A stretch of 29,329 nt of DNA from Smittium mucronatum (GCA_001953115.1 LSSL01007696.1:1-29329), one strand, 5' to 3'. Counted from the stretch's first letter, positions 12,561 to 22,830 are shown. A program made the numbers and translations. Notes: generated by a model from the letters alone, not told the origin.

Positions 12561-12735
12561 AAATAATATCTGTAAATATCTTTTTTTATTCAAAAACAAA
12601 TAAAAGTGCGAAATATTTAGAAATTGAATGAAATAGAATGAAAGTACAAAAGTTTTTTTAATTTTTAATTATGCATTAATTAATTAACCTTTCTAATATC
12701 CGAAAATCCGAAAAAATTATTTTTGCTGTTTTTAA

Positions 12736-12748
12736 CCCCCCCCCCCCC
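12736..12748. repeat. Poly-C tract (13 C)
   Basis: Thirteen consecutive C between T-rich and AT-rich DNA, in the same orientation as the run at 8995-9006. Homopolymer length may be unreliable depending on the sequencing method. Confidence 0.9.
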
Positions 12749-13300
12749 ATTTTTTGTTTCACTTAAACATAGCCAAAAAAAATTAATCGATTAAAATTTT
12801 CAATATTTTAATTTTTAATTTGCATATGCTTAAAACCCATTAAAAATTGAGCTGTTTTCATTATCACTACTTGTCTTTAAAAGGTGAATTTTTATTCAAT
12901 TATTTTTTAATCATTTTATTCTAGCGTATTATTTATAAAGTATCCTTTTGGTAATACAGAATAATTTATCAATTGCACAAAAAATAACCATAAAAGCATT
13001 TATGACGATCCAAACTTTCAAAATATATGATTCAAATTTCAAGTGATAATAAATTCGGTGTAATTTTTTTTATAAAAAATAAGCTCCTATTTAAAATAGG
13101 ATAGAAAGAGTAGAATCTTAAAATATATTTTGAAAAAATAAATACATAATTCTTTAGTCGAAGAGAATTTTAATTTATTTTTTTGAATGTAGCGAAATGT
13201 TTTCATTAAAAAAAATAGGGTATGATTTTCGAAAATAAAACTAATAAATACAAATTATTTACGTATTTTTCATACTCCTTTTTTTAAAGTTAAAAATCAA

Positions 13301-13318
13301 AATAATAATAATAATAAT
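13301..13318. repeat. (AAT)6 microsatellite
   Basis: Six AAT units in the AT-rich spacer. Confidence 0.85.
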
Positions 13319-13706
13319 AGTTAATATAGTCTATTTTAGAAATTCTGTTATTTAGATATTTAATGCAAATAAAAACTGATATTATACTTAAAATATAATA
13401 AAATAAAATTCTAGAAAATGTGTTGCTATATCATTTTTAAAACTAAACTTTTAAAGTCGAAAATAATTAATCGAGTTTAAAATATAATATTCTTGCATAT
13501 CTATTATATATTGGTTCATTATTGAGTTCCAGTCCAACTCTTACAAAAAAACCATTTTATTTTATTTTATTGATTTATCTTAACATATATTTTTATAAAG
13601 GCGTTGATATTTATGAATATTTTTTTGTGAATTTTATTATTTAAACTACATTCCGTCTTCAAAAAATAACTAAAATCTCTATAGCTCCCTACAAATTTGA
13701 CTTTAG

Positions 13707-13726
13707 ATATATATATATATATATAT
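13707..13726. repeat. (AT)10 microsatellite
   Basis: Ten perfect AT units in the AT-rich spacer. Confidence 0.9.
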
Positions 13727-14518
13727 TCGTTTTTTAATTACTTTAAAATTATGCCATAACTATTTAATACAGTCTCTTTATATTTTATTAATATAAAGGT
13801 AAGAATATATTTCCAATAAGGTTTAGAATTGGTATCATAAGACTAATTATATCGAAAAATATGATAAATGGGAAAAAAAAATTCAGAAAATATGATCCTA
13901 TGGTTGATGAAGAATAAGATCGTACATAAAATTTTTAATATATATTAAATTATATAATACTGGTTATTTTAATTTAAAAATTTATAAAAAAAGCCTGGTC
14001 AGAAGTCAAAATAATACGGAGTAATAAAAAAAGGGGGGGATTTGTATTTTTTCTCTTATCTGAGTAATATAGTACACGATACTTAGATAATACTCCAATA
14101 GATTAGTACAGTGTTAATCTGATCGTCCATTTTGGGTGATATGATATAAATATTAATTTATTTTACTAATTTATTTTTTTTAATAAATTCCCTTTTTTTA
14201 GTAAACTGGTCCATATTACCATTTAAACTTAACTCTTTTACTTATAGAAAAATAAACTGAGACGGGCATTCTGTAAATAATTATTTTTTTTATGTACTAA
14301 CAGTCCAACAGCCTTCTTGTCTCAGACGGCAGAGCGCCTGCCTAGTAATGTTATATGTATGGATAATATTAATTATCCGACCAATAATAACCACATATTG
14401 AACACCAAATTGATTAAAAAAATTTCTCCTATGGTTTTGGTCAATTCGTTTGATTGGAAATTAGTGACTACTTTTAATAACTATCAAACTAAAAATTATA
14501 TCTAATTATTATCATTGT

Positions 14519-14541
14519 GGGATTCACAAAATTTGAATCCC
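14519..14541 (+). other. Hairpin in LTR
   Basis: GGGATTCA (14519-14526) pairs perfectly with TGAATCCC (14534-14541) over a 7-nt loop. The related LTR keeps GGGAT (15584-15588) and ATCCC (15602-15606) at the corresponding place although the intervening sequence has changed, which suggests that the structure is retained. Confidence 0.6.
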
Positions 14542-14562
14542 TTTCCTATCTTTATTTTTTTT

Positions 14563-14568
14563 AATAAA
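14563..14568 (+). promoter_or_regulatory. AATAAA polyadenylation-like signal in LTR
   Basis: AATAAA lies 22 nt after the hairpin. The second LTR has AATAAA at 15627-15632 in the same relative position. Confidence 0.5.
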
Positions 14569-14723
14569 CACTTTTAAATATAGTCCCACTTTTTTACAAA
14601 TAGCACGCACCGAGATAGGCCTTATCAAATCCTTTAGCTCTTATTATTTTATTGAACAAAACTCTAACCAAGTTTTGATTTAACAGTAAGCAGAAGGTCA
14701 CCAGTTTGATTCTGTAGAAAGCA

Positions 14724-15414
14724 TATTTTAAGTAATTTTATTTGACTATCTGATTAAAATGGAATCGGTTTAATGAAATTTTCAAATTCCCTAATTTATT
14801 AGACCTTTCGTGGAATTTATTGGAAAATACGTTATCATATTCCAAGTAATATTTAAATTTGGTTAATATTATTTGTAAGTTATTCCATTAATTAGAATCG
14901 ATTTAATTTGTTATAATATAAAATTAAATAACAATTTTTGTGCCGGGAAAGATAAATATTATTGGAATATTCGCAACACAACAATTAATATTCAGAAAAA
15001 TTACTCATTTTTTACTTTTTAAAATCAAAATTTATGCTGAAACTTTATGTGAAATGATTAAATAAAATTAATAATCCTTTTTAGCAAACAGAATTTTGGT
15101 TATGTGCAATAATTGGGATTTATGTTAGTTTAAATAGTTAGTAGGAAAAAAATTTATATCTAAATTAGCCGTTTTTTAAATTATAATTATCCTTAAAAAT
15201 TTTGGGTTGATCACAAAAGTATTAAACCATTTTTTTACAGAAATTTTATTTAAATTTAGTAAAAAGTTATAAAAAATAATGTCAAAAAAGCTAAGATGAG
15301 TATAAATAATGAAATTAATCTACCCTCTAGTAGCTTTATACCTCAAGAGCTGATAAATTTTATATCTAAAATTGTGTCAACAATGAGTCAAATCCGGGAT
15401 CAATTACTTGTAAT
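14724..15414. other. Spacer between the two LTR copies
   Basis: Apart from the tRNA terminator at 14726-14729 I see nothing recognisable. There is no gag or pol coding remnant, so the two LTRs do not obviously bracket a single element. Confidence 0.55.
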
Positions 15415-15749
15415 TGTTGTATATATGGATAATATTGATTATAAGACCAATAATAACCACTAATTATTGATAAAGTTGATTAACATTCTTTCTCCTATAT
15501 TTTGATTAATTTATCTTATTATAAATTAGCGGATTTTTATAAAAATCACCAAATCACAAATTAGGTCTAATTATTATCAATCTGGGATTCATATTTTGTG
15601 TATCCCGTTCTATCTTTATTATTGCTAATAAAAACTTTTAACTAAATTACTACTTTTTTACAAATATTACGCGCAGATCTAGGCCATACCAAAGCCTTTA
15701 GCTCTGAATATATTATCAGAAAAAATTCTAAAAAATTTTCGATTTAACA
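15415..15749 (+). mobile_element. Second, diverged solo LTR of the same family
   Basis: The 335-bp sequence runs from TGTTG to TAACA and aligns end to end with 14349-14685 at roughly 70% by eye. Shared landmarks are TATGGATAATATT, GACCAATAATAACCAC, the GGGAT/ATCCC hairpin, AATAAA, CTTTTTTACAAATA, and CTTTAGCTCT. GTAA also occurs just upstream (15410-15413), but no copy is present downstream, so no target duplication can be shown. The flanks do not form a convincing tRNA. Confidence 0.6.
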
Positions 15750-17880
15750 AATGCAACTATTCTACCACCATACTACTAACTATATTTAATTATATTACTT
15801 TTATTTTTTATACCTAAAAATAAATCGATTTACACCTCTATATTATCATCCTTATTCATTTTTATGGTTTTATAAATATTAGAGACTATTATTTAGAGCT
15901 ATTTTATGCTTATTTTATCAATCTAACATCTATTTCGAGCTCTAAGCACAAATTTTATATAACTTTAAGCTGGCTTTGGTCTGCAGCACGAATAATTTTT
16001 TTAAATGAAACGCCAAAATATAACTTCTTATCAAGTATAATTATTCTTTTGTCATTTTTTTCGCCACTTCATATTTTTAAATTTCATTTATGGAGTATTT
16101 TTCTTTGGTTTAATAAATATAATTCAACTTAAAACCAACATAATTCACCTCAGATTAGCGCTTAAAGCCTAAGTTAGAAGATTTTATGTGATTTATTCCC
16201 TAAATATCTTGGATAATAGAGAGCCTGTTCTCTTGGAAAATTTTAAAGCTCTCGCGATAAATTTGGCTTAAATAAGAAATGAGACCTTTATAAATTATCT
16301 TGATTCATTTCTATTGTTTTAAAGGTGAAAATTCAGATATGATATAACGATATTATTTCTATATTTTTGATTTAAAGTTCTTTTTATATTCATTGGAGAT
16401 TAATTGGCCTAAAAATAAATTCCTTCTATTTTTTTATGGGAAAAATGAATTTTAATATTATTTTATAATTAAAATAAACCAATCGAAAATTTCAAAAATA
16501 ATTCTTTTTGCAAAATGAAATTGTAAAAAATGGATAATTTTTCTTGTTTTTTCAATTTTTCATATTTTAATCACCTTATAGTTTTTATTATAATAAATTA
16601 AATTTTACCAATAAAACACGACGGCCTCAGATGTAATTTAATTTTTCCTATAAAATCGAGTGAAATTTTTCGTGAATTGAATTTTAAATTAGAACTTTTT
16701 TAATTTTTTGACTAATTTCTATTATTTTAGGTATATTGGTAAGAAATAAATTTAATTCAAATAATTCAGACCGTTAATAGTTTGAAAAATCAATATTAAA
16801 TAATTTTTAAAAGATAAATTTGAGATAAAATTAAAATTAAATTCTAATTATCATTTGCGAGTTTTTTTTTGTCTCTAATTCCTGATAGTAAGAATTCTTG
16901 TGAATGCAAATTACTGATTATAAAATTTCTTTTGAATAATAATTCCAAAAACTTAATACCGTTTTAAAAAATAATAAATTATTATTATTATTATTGTACA
17001 CAACATACTATAAATTTTTTGAATACTTATGTAAGATACAAAATAACTATACATACCTTAATTAATATCATACTTTTTTATTTCATAAAACTAAATAGAC
17101 ATTTCTCATCTTTATTCCGAACTATTTCTACCGTGATTGAGACTTGAAAATTTCAGTAATATTTTTAAATGTGATGAGGCTTATGTATTTAGTTAACAAA
17201 ATTGATAGTAGAAAAAAACATAAGGTTTACTAAAAATATAATGAAATAAATATATTGTTATTTGACAAAAAAAAATCCCTTTTTATGTTTGAATTCCTTT
17301 TAATTTTCGTCATCATTCTGACAAATCATTCTTCTTGGAATGAAACTATTCTCAATACTTTTTTTCTTTTTATTTCCATCAAAAATCAATATTTTTTCGA
17401 TTTTGAAAAAAAATTTATCCGAAAAATAAGAATATTTCCTATTCCCTATTTTATTTTTGTTAATATGAATTCATTTTTTTAAAATAATTTCATAAAAGGT
17501 TCAAAATTTTTGAACTCCGATGTTTAAAATTGCATGATATATATTATAGTTTCTAAATTCAATCTATTCTTTGACAACTATTAACTTAAATTATACTAAG
17601 GATGTACTCATATTAATTTTTATCGTATTCATTGACAGATTATCGAAAATTACAAATAAAATTAAAAAAATTAAAAAAAATATGCTATGTTACGCATAAT
17701 GGATAACCTCATCATTTTTTCGCAAATAATTAACATAAATAGTGAATTGGGAGTGTGGGTTTTAATACGAATACATGTTTAGTATAATACTATCTAATAT
17801 TCTCCAAATAGTAAAAAATTATTTATATATACGTCATTGAGTGAATTCATATCAAGTAACCTCATAGTCATTATTGCGTG
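15750..17880. other. AT-rich spacer without recognisable gene
   Basis: No transposon ends or RNA genes were seen. It contains (ATT)6 at 16978-16995. The plus-strand frame at 17255-17482 has no ATG start and a Phe/Ile/Asn-rich composition, and is taken as chance. Confidence 0.55.
16978..16995. repeat. (ATT)6 microsatellite
   Basis: Six ATT units in AT-rich spacer DNA. Confidence 0.85.
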
Positions 17881-17918
17881 TGTGAGGTTGCTTTCTATTG
17901 TATAGGGCAGGCGATAGT

Positions 17919-18046
17919 ATGTTTCGGATATTTTTTAATAAGACCAGAATGCCAAGGATACAATTTCGTCTGAGGATACACATAAATTCGCTACTACTGT
18001 TGCACCGATTTTTATAGCCTTATTCATTGGATTATTTTGTGTAAGT
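17919..18046 (+). pseudogene. Possible exon relic of a membrane protein
   Basis: This short stretch is richer in GC and codon-like compared with its surroundings. One frame runs from an AG (17941-17942, after a T-rich tract) as 98 nt to a consensus splice donor GTAAGT at 18041. It encodes a polar part then a hydrophobic run, ending FATTVAPIFIALFIGLFC, long enough to span a membrane. A different frame gives a 32-codon ATG frame at 17919-18017. No homologue is recognised and no neighbouring exon is obvious. It may be a decayed gene piece or coincidence. Confidence 0.2.
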
Positions 18047-18049
18047 TAA

Positions 18050-18529
18050 ATTAATTTTAGAGTTTTTGGAATATTTTTGGTTTTAATATTGACTGAAAGC
18101 GATTTGATATAGCTTTTAAGGGTTAAAAGTATGTATACACAAAACTAAGTTTTTTTACACATAATTAGGAAATTTTACACATAATATGCGGTTATAAACA
18201 AATTTTCTTTTTTGGCCAACAAGATCGCTTAAATATTCCGATTCATACACAAAATATAAAACTCTTTTATTTGACATTTATATTTAATATAATAATTTCT
18301 ATAGTGATAAATTATTACAACATTACTAAATTGGGGTTTCTATGAATACTGGAAATTTGCTATAAAAATTCGCTGCTTTTCTAATTAAAAAGTTTTAAAT
18401 GATTAAATGAACCGCGTATAGCTAAAATAAAATCGCATTAACATCTAAAGTGGTTATAATTGATAACGTGGGTGCAAAGAAAACTTTTTTGGCGCATAAA
18501 AATTATGTAATCTTTTTAATAAAACTTTA
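18050..18529. other. Spacer with short TACACA-containing direct repeats
   Basis: Near 18132-18250 the motif TTTTACACATAATTNGG recurs imperfectly (about 18155, 18174) with related TACACAAAA copies. Otherwise nothing was recognised. Confidence 0.45.
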
Positions 18530-19150
18530 GGTCACCAGAAATAATCCTCTAAGAGTAAAATGCCTTTTCGCGGTTTAGGGGCTTAATAGTGTACTTTTTG
18601 AAGTACAATAAACTAAAATTTCACACAAATTTGTGCTATTCTTGGTTGGGAGTAGTGGAGACAGCGATTCCAGAGAAGGAAATTCACAAAAAAAGAGGAG
18701 CTGATCGTTTAGCACAGTTGAAACACAGTCTAGTGCACAAGTCCAGCTTTTGACAGTCAGAAGTATCTCAGAAACTAACAGCTATGTGTAGGAAAGCCAT
18801 GTCGATCAAACCCACGTTTGGTTAGGGACCTAATTTTATCAACCCTGTTAGAAGTATGCACTGACTAGGAGCTCAGCAGCTTCAATGGACTATTTTTTAT
18901 TGACAAAGAGCTTAATTCTTGACTGCATGTAACCTCAGTCATCCAGACTACTTGAAGTAATTCCAGGGGTGGTTTTTCGGTTGGTATATCGAGCCCTTAC
19001 TCCTAGTTACGCAGCCGGTAGCCTGGCAGAGGTTCTTATTTTAGTTAGGATAATAGTCTTTTATTTAAGTCTTTTTCTTTTTTTTCATATTTTTTTAGTA
19101 TAGTTTTTAATGACGTTATCTCACAATAAAATTCCGTGATAATAAAAAAT
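18530..19150 (-). repeat. Dispersed repeat R1, copy B (inverted)
   Basis: The reverse complement aligns with 2862-3500 over about 620 bp, including the poly-A-rich leader, GTCAAGAATTAAGCTC, GATCGACATGGCTTTC, GTGCACTAGACTGTG and ACTATTAAGCCCCTAAACC. It has stops in every long frame of the other copy, arguing that the repeat is non-coding. Its outer edge at about 19104-19150 (minus reading TATCACGGAATTTTATTGTG) is shared with a third, truncated copy at 23955-24030. Confidence 0.7.
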
Positions 19151-20367
19151 TATAATATTTGTGGCATGCGAGTAAGGATTATAGAACAAGAATATTCCTA
19201 CCCTTTATAAATCGGTTTAGATTTTATTACATAATATCTGAGTATTTTGGAATATTATGTTTTCTAGGTTATTTATAGGCTTCCTACTTAGTACAGAAAA
19301 TCCGAAAAATAAGTGCCAAAGATAGGCTAATTAGCAATATAATCGTGTTATTTTATTAGCCGATTTAAAAATAGTTCTAAGAAGAGATATTTTAGGTTAT
19401 CATAAAACTATTTTCATTAAAGCAAAATTCACCGAACAATATAATCCAGAAATGGAGGAGTTTATATTTTACTTTCGTCTTTTTTAATACCTAGAAGAAG
19501 ATATTTCTGACAATTTTTATTTTATTTTGATATCTTGGTATGCGAGGAAGGGTATATTAGTAGATATTTTTTTTTCAAAAAAATCAAATACGAAAATGAT
19601 AATATTTGTAAATTTATATTAAGAGCAAGTAATTCTTTAAGGAGCAATTTGGAGGAAGACATAATTTAGTTTTAGCTCTTTCTTATTAAAATAAAGTATA
19701 ATACTAAATCCAAAAATTACAAACTTGGCCATTGATCATGGAAATTAATTTGATTAGGGATAAATAGGAGATTCTCTTTGAGAGTGGACACTTTCCTACT
19801 AAATTTTTACTACTTTCCTAATTTGGAAACATGGTTTTAAGATAAAAAATAGAGTTATTGGGTAATTCAAAATATGAATTTTAGAAGATAGTTTTATATT
19901 GGTATAATGTTGAAAATTTATTAGAGCTAGTATGGTTTTCTATTTTTATTGGTCAGATTTTAAATAAATCCAAGAATATCCAATGGTTTACACAGTAAAA
20001 AAAGTCTGGTTTCGAAAAGAATCTCCCAAATATGAAACAAAAAAAGATATTTTTCAATACCAAATCAAATTTCGAGATTAGAAAAAGGTGATATTTTTAA
20101 AAATTCAAAATTTTATGAAACTGATTGTGTGAGTGCCAAATCAAACTACTTTTTTTGCCCTGGCTCTTAATTTTTGTTCACGTGTAATATATTGGCAAAT
20201 ATGACTTTTTTTTCTATTAAAGCCTAAAATTGAGCTTGGAAATAAAATAAAAAAGTGAAATTCGGAAATAAATTTATCTGCTGGTATGCTCTTTAACCTT
20301 TTTTGGGCTAAACTTTGCCTTCGTTTAATATAATATGCTTTAAACTTGAGGAGGTTTTATATTATAT
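19151..20367. other. Spacer, possibly decayed transposon
   Basis: Composition is slightly less AT-rich than the left deserts. Short coding-like pieces can be read (for example around 19650) but none is long enough or familiar enough to name. No repeat ends were found. Confidence 0.4.
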
Positions 20368-20369
20368 TA

Positions 20370-21770
20370 GGCTACCAACGCAATTGAGGCCTTTAAATAT
20401 GAAAAGCACATGCCATTAGCATATAACCCAAATCAATCAATAAAAATGTGGCTTTATCAAATATTTTCAAAAACACAAAAATAATTGGAAAAAGTAAAGA
20501 ATGATATGCTAAATTATTAATTTCAGTTTATTTTGGATAAAACGCATTATAATGAAAAATAAGCGTTTAATTGAGATACACGTCTTTCAAAATACGGATG
20601 GATTTATCAAAATAACATGTTATGTTCAAAATGACTTGATTTTAATCAAATTTACCATTGAAAAGCAGAATTTCTGAAAAAAAATAAAGTTTGACAAATA
20701 TTTCAATATAGATTTTTTTATACGAAAAGTTTATTTTTTATTTGTTTTTAGGTTGTATTATTAAAATAAAGATTTCCAGGGCTTTTTTTATGCAACTCAT
20801 GGGCCCTATATTTTTTTATGAATAACTTTTCTCTTTCTTTTTCACCTTTATGCGCTTATTATTTTAGATTTATAGGATCAAAGACACTTCTCGCTTTCTT
20901 TTTTTGCAAAATAATAATGTTTTAAACGAAATATACATACGAGTATTTATAGTATGCGAAAAGATATTCTAAAAATTGCCTATAGACTTTTAATTTTCCA
21001 AAAGGAATAGTAACGATTATCAGTCTTATTTTATCCCTAAAGAATTTAAATTAATGAATAAAACATTAATTGGTTTTCAGCTTATTTCATCTTAATTGAT
21101 TTAACACTTAAAAATATTTATAGTATTCTTTTTTCTAACAATTTCATTATTCACAAACACTTTAATATAAAATCCAATAAAAGTAACTTTACAGAAGTGA
21201 TATAAATGAGAAGGTTATTGTTTTTATAAATTTAAAGGAAAGATTTTTTCTCTTCAATTAATCTCCCTTATTACGCTATCTATTTCCAGAATTCAGGAAA
21301 TTTGTGTCTATTTAAAAAATGTAGATATATTTAACATTTGTCTTGATAAAATCAGCGTAAAATAAAAATTAGAAAAATAGTTGTATCAGCTTAATATATC
21401 ATTAAATTTTAATTTGAGATGTTTGGACTAATTTGATTCAAAATTTTCATCTCGATGTAAGGTCAGATTAATGTTAAACTAGTAAATATTTTGGAAAAAA
21501 AAGCTTTTTTTTGAACATAGCGCGTTATTTTGATAAATTCATCCGTATTTTGAAAGACGTGTATCTCAATTAAACGCTTATTTTTCATTATAATGCGTTT
21601 TATCCAAAATAAACTGAAATTAATAATTTAGCATATCATTCTTTACTTTTTCGAATTATTTTTGTGTTTTTGAAAATATTTGATTTAGCGGCATTTTTAT
21701 TGATTGATTTGGGTTATATGCCAATGGCATGTGCTTTTCATATTCAAAGGCCTCAATTGCGTTGGTAGCC
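20370..21770. mobile_element. TIR element, 1.4 kb, flanked by TA
   Basis: The left arm (20370 to about 20632) and right arm (about 21508-21770) are reverse complements with only about ten differences over some 262 bp. The element begins GGCTACCAACGCAATTGAGG and ends with its complement. TA flanks both sides (20368-20369 and 21771-21772), the duplication made by Tc1/mariner-type transposases, though a longer duplication absorbed into the ends cannot be excluded. The 875-bp centre shows no readable transposase, so this is a non-autonomous or gutted copy. The high arm identity suggests it is younger than the LTRs and R1. Confidence 0.75.
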
Positions 21771-21772
21771 TA

Positions 21773-22374
21773 TTGACTATTTTGCAGCAATTTCTAAATT
21801 GACCTGTTCAAAATTTAATTAATCGGAGTACCTATAGAGCTTTGCATTTTAAATGAGTAAATTAAACCATTCAAAGAAAGACATCTAGATGATAAGTTTG
21901 ATGTTATTTTGAAATATAAATATAGCCATATTACACTAAGGCATGCTTCTACATAATAATAATGTTATGGTAAGTATTTGTTCCTATTGGTTATTGTTTA
22001 TATGTTTTTTTGTGCAAATTATAGATTATTAAATATTAAAATCTCGTGAGACAATATTCTATAAATCCTATTCACTACTTTTGTTATACAATTCCAATAA
22101 AAAAATTGATAGCCTAGAACATATTTTATTCACTTAGTATTAATTAGTTATGTTTTGTGGTGTGAGTTTCTCAGCAAAAAACAAGCAATACATTTTTTGG
22201 CGTCCATCGCTATTTAAGCTTAAAAGGCCGAGAAATTCATATAAAGAAATTTGAATTTTTTCTGATATCTGCCAACAAAACTGCGTGGTAAAGAAAAGAT
22301 GGTTAATGAGTTTGACCTTTATAAAGTATGATTTGATACATATCATTTGATTGAAAGCAAAACATAAATATAAC
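21773..22374. other. Spacer at start of the MITE cluster
   Basis: No gene is supported. A minus-strand frame at 22412-22140 begins with GTG and overlaps MITE-like sequence, so I do not call it. Part of 22165-22240 (CATTTTTTGGCGTCCATCGC) resembles the 3' section of the TTAA MITEs and may be a worn copy. Confidence 0.45.
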
Positions 22375-22466
22375 TTAACCCTTTGATGGAATGTAGCACA
22401 AAAATTCCACAATTTTCATCCAGTAAAATTGTATAAAAAATAAACCCACACTTTTAGTTGGGTTAA
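22375..22466. mobile_element. Short TTAACCC...GGGTTAA element
   Basis: TTAACCCTTT (22375-22384) and TTGGGTTAA ending at 22466 form inverted ends around an 84-bp core. This may be a deleted member of the neighbouring TTAA MITE family, but the core does not align well. Confidence 0.4.
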
Positions 22467-22531
22467 TAATTCATCCTAACAAACAGAAAGTGGTCGGCTT
22501 TACGAATAAAAGTTTTTAATACGGAAAGAAA

Positions 22532-22701
22532 TTAGCCCTTTCAAGACCGATGGTACAAAAATGGCTTTCATCTTTTATTCAGTGCTATCATTAAATAAAT
22601 AATTCTTATATATTATTGGATAAGTTAAATTTTAGTCAGTTGAAATTGTTAAAATACACAAATAGGAGTAAGGCACAACTTTGGACCCTTAAAGAGATTA
22701 A
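22532..22701 (-). mobile_element. TTAA MITE, copy 1
   Basis: The reverse complement matches the family seen at 23155 and 24502: an inner GGGTCCAAAGTTGTGCCTTA region, CTCCTATTTGTGTATTTT, GAAAGCCATTTTTGTACCAT and a GAAAGGG end. One end reads TTAG and the other ATTAA, so the target site is partly worn. It carries no gene. Members of this kind are mobilised by a transposase supplied elsewhere. Confidence 0.7.
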
Positions 22702-22737
22702 AGGGGTATTTCAATTCAAATAAACCTAAATTAGAGA

Positions 22738-22830
22738 CATGGCAAGCTCAATGGTTAGACACTCACATTATCTCCATTGTAAAAAAATGACATTTAGAAA
22801 ACATATACCAGTTTGCAACCCAATGAGTCG
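22738..22830 (+). repeat. tRNA-like fragment (possible SINE head or tRNA pseudogene)
   Basis: AGCTCAATGGTTAGA (22745-22759) has the form of a tRNA D-arm and Pol III A box. About 50 nt further on, AGTTTGCAACCC (22810-22821) resembles a T-arm or B box, followed by TGAGTC that can pair with GAC near 22737. The anticodon arm does not fold and the spacing is too long, so this is either a worn tRNA with extra sequence or a tRNA-derived SINE. No second copy was found in the window. Confidence 0.35.

Larger units (their letters stand above)
8472..12872. mobile_element. Possible extent of the hAT element
   Basis: The transposase relic lies between two weakly matching outer sites: TAGTGACTAAGG at 8472 on the plus strand and TAGTGATAATG reading inward from about 12872 on the minus strand. 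Both sides carry AATCGATTAA motifs a short way inside (about 8490 and 12782). hAT ends usually begin with C/TAGTG or CAGNG and are flanked by 8-bp duplications. The 8-mers outside these sites agree at about five of eight positions. This is an inference from weak similarity and the true borders may differ. Confidence 0.3.
12880..14310. other. AT-rich spacer with simple repeats
   Basis: No gene or transposon was recognised. It contains an (AAT)6 run at about 13301-13318 and (AT)10 at 13707-13726. A short G run near 14033-14039 is the only notable GC feature. Confidence 0.6.
14349..14685 (+). mobile_element. Solo LTR inserted in the tRNA anticodon loop
   Basis: The 337-bp insert begins TGTTA and ends TAACA, the TG...CA inverted termini of LTRs. 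GTAA (14345-14348) is repeated at 14686-14689, and if the final A is counted with the flank the duplication is AGTAA. Such a 4-5 bp duplication is what retroviral-type integrases leave. Inside are a perfect hairpin (14519-14541) and an AATAAA signal (14563-14568), as expected in the U3-R part of an LTR. A diverged relative lies at 15415-15749. No internal region or second linked LTR accompanies it, so recombination to a solo LTR is the simplest explanation. A frame across the tRNA and LTR (14317-14505) is accidental. Confidence 0.65.
14311..14723 (+). tRNA. tRNA-Thr(AGU)-like gene split by an insertion
   Basis: The 5' part is 14311-14348. It has acceptor strand GCCTTCT, a T at position 8, a D-arm with loop AGACGGCA (A14, GG and A21 present) and 3' stem GAGC, anticodon stem CCTGC and loop CTAGTAA with anticodon AGT at 14344-14346. 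The 3' part is 14690-14723: GCAGA closes the anticodon stem, then AGGTC, a T-arm with loop TTTGATT, acceptor AGAAAGC and discriminator A. The two parts together give 72 nt, and six of seven acceptor pairs match. Four Ts at 14726-14729 form a Pol III terminator. The T-stem lacks one base and loop position 56 is T rather than C, so the gene had probably begun to decay. The 14349-14685 insertion would abolish a normal tRNA. An ordinary tRNA intron is unlikely because a related sequence occurs at 15415-15749 without tRNA halves. Confidence 0.7.

Noticed and set aside
14317..14505. 62-codon plus-strand frame
   Set aside because: It starts at TTG within the tRNA acceptor/D-arm and runs into the LTR; both are better explained as non-coding elements.
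14349..14685. Ordinary tRNA intron
   Set aside because: 337 bp is far longer than usual nuclear tRNA introns, the ends are TG...CA with a flanking duplication, and a relative exists at 15415-15749 without a tRNA.
17255..17482. 75-codon plus-strand frame rich in Phe and Ile
   Set aside because: TTG start, homopolymer-driven composition and no motif.
18132..18250. Short TACACA repeats as a CRISPR-like array
   Set aside because: Units are imperfect, unevenly spaced and few; the host appears eukaryotic.
22140..22412. 90-codon minus-strand frame
   Set aside because: GTG start, overlap with a TTAACCC element and no recognised motif; probably chance.
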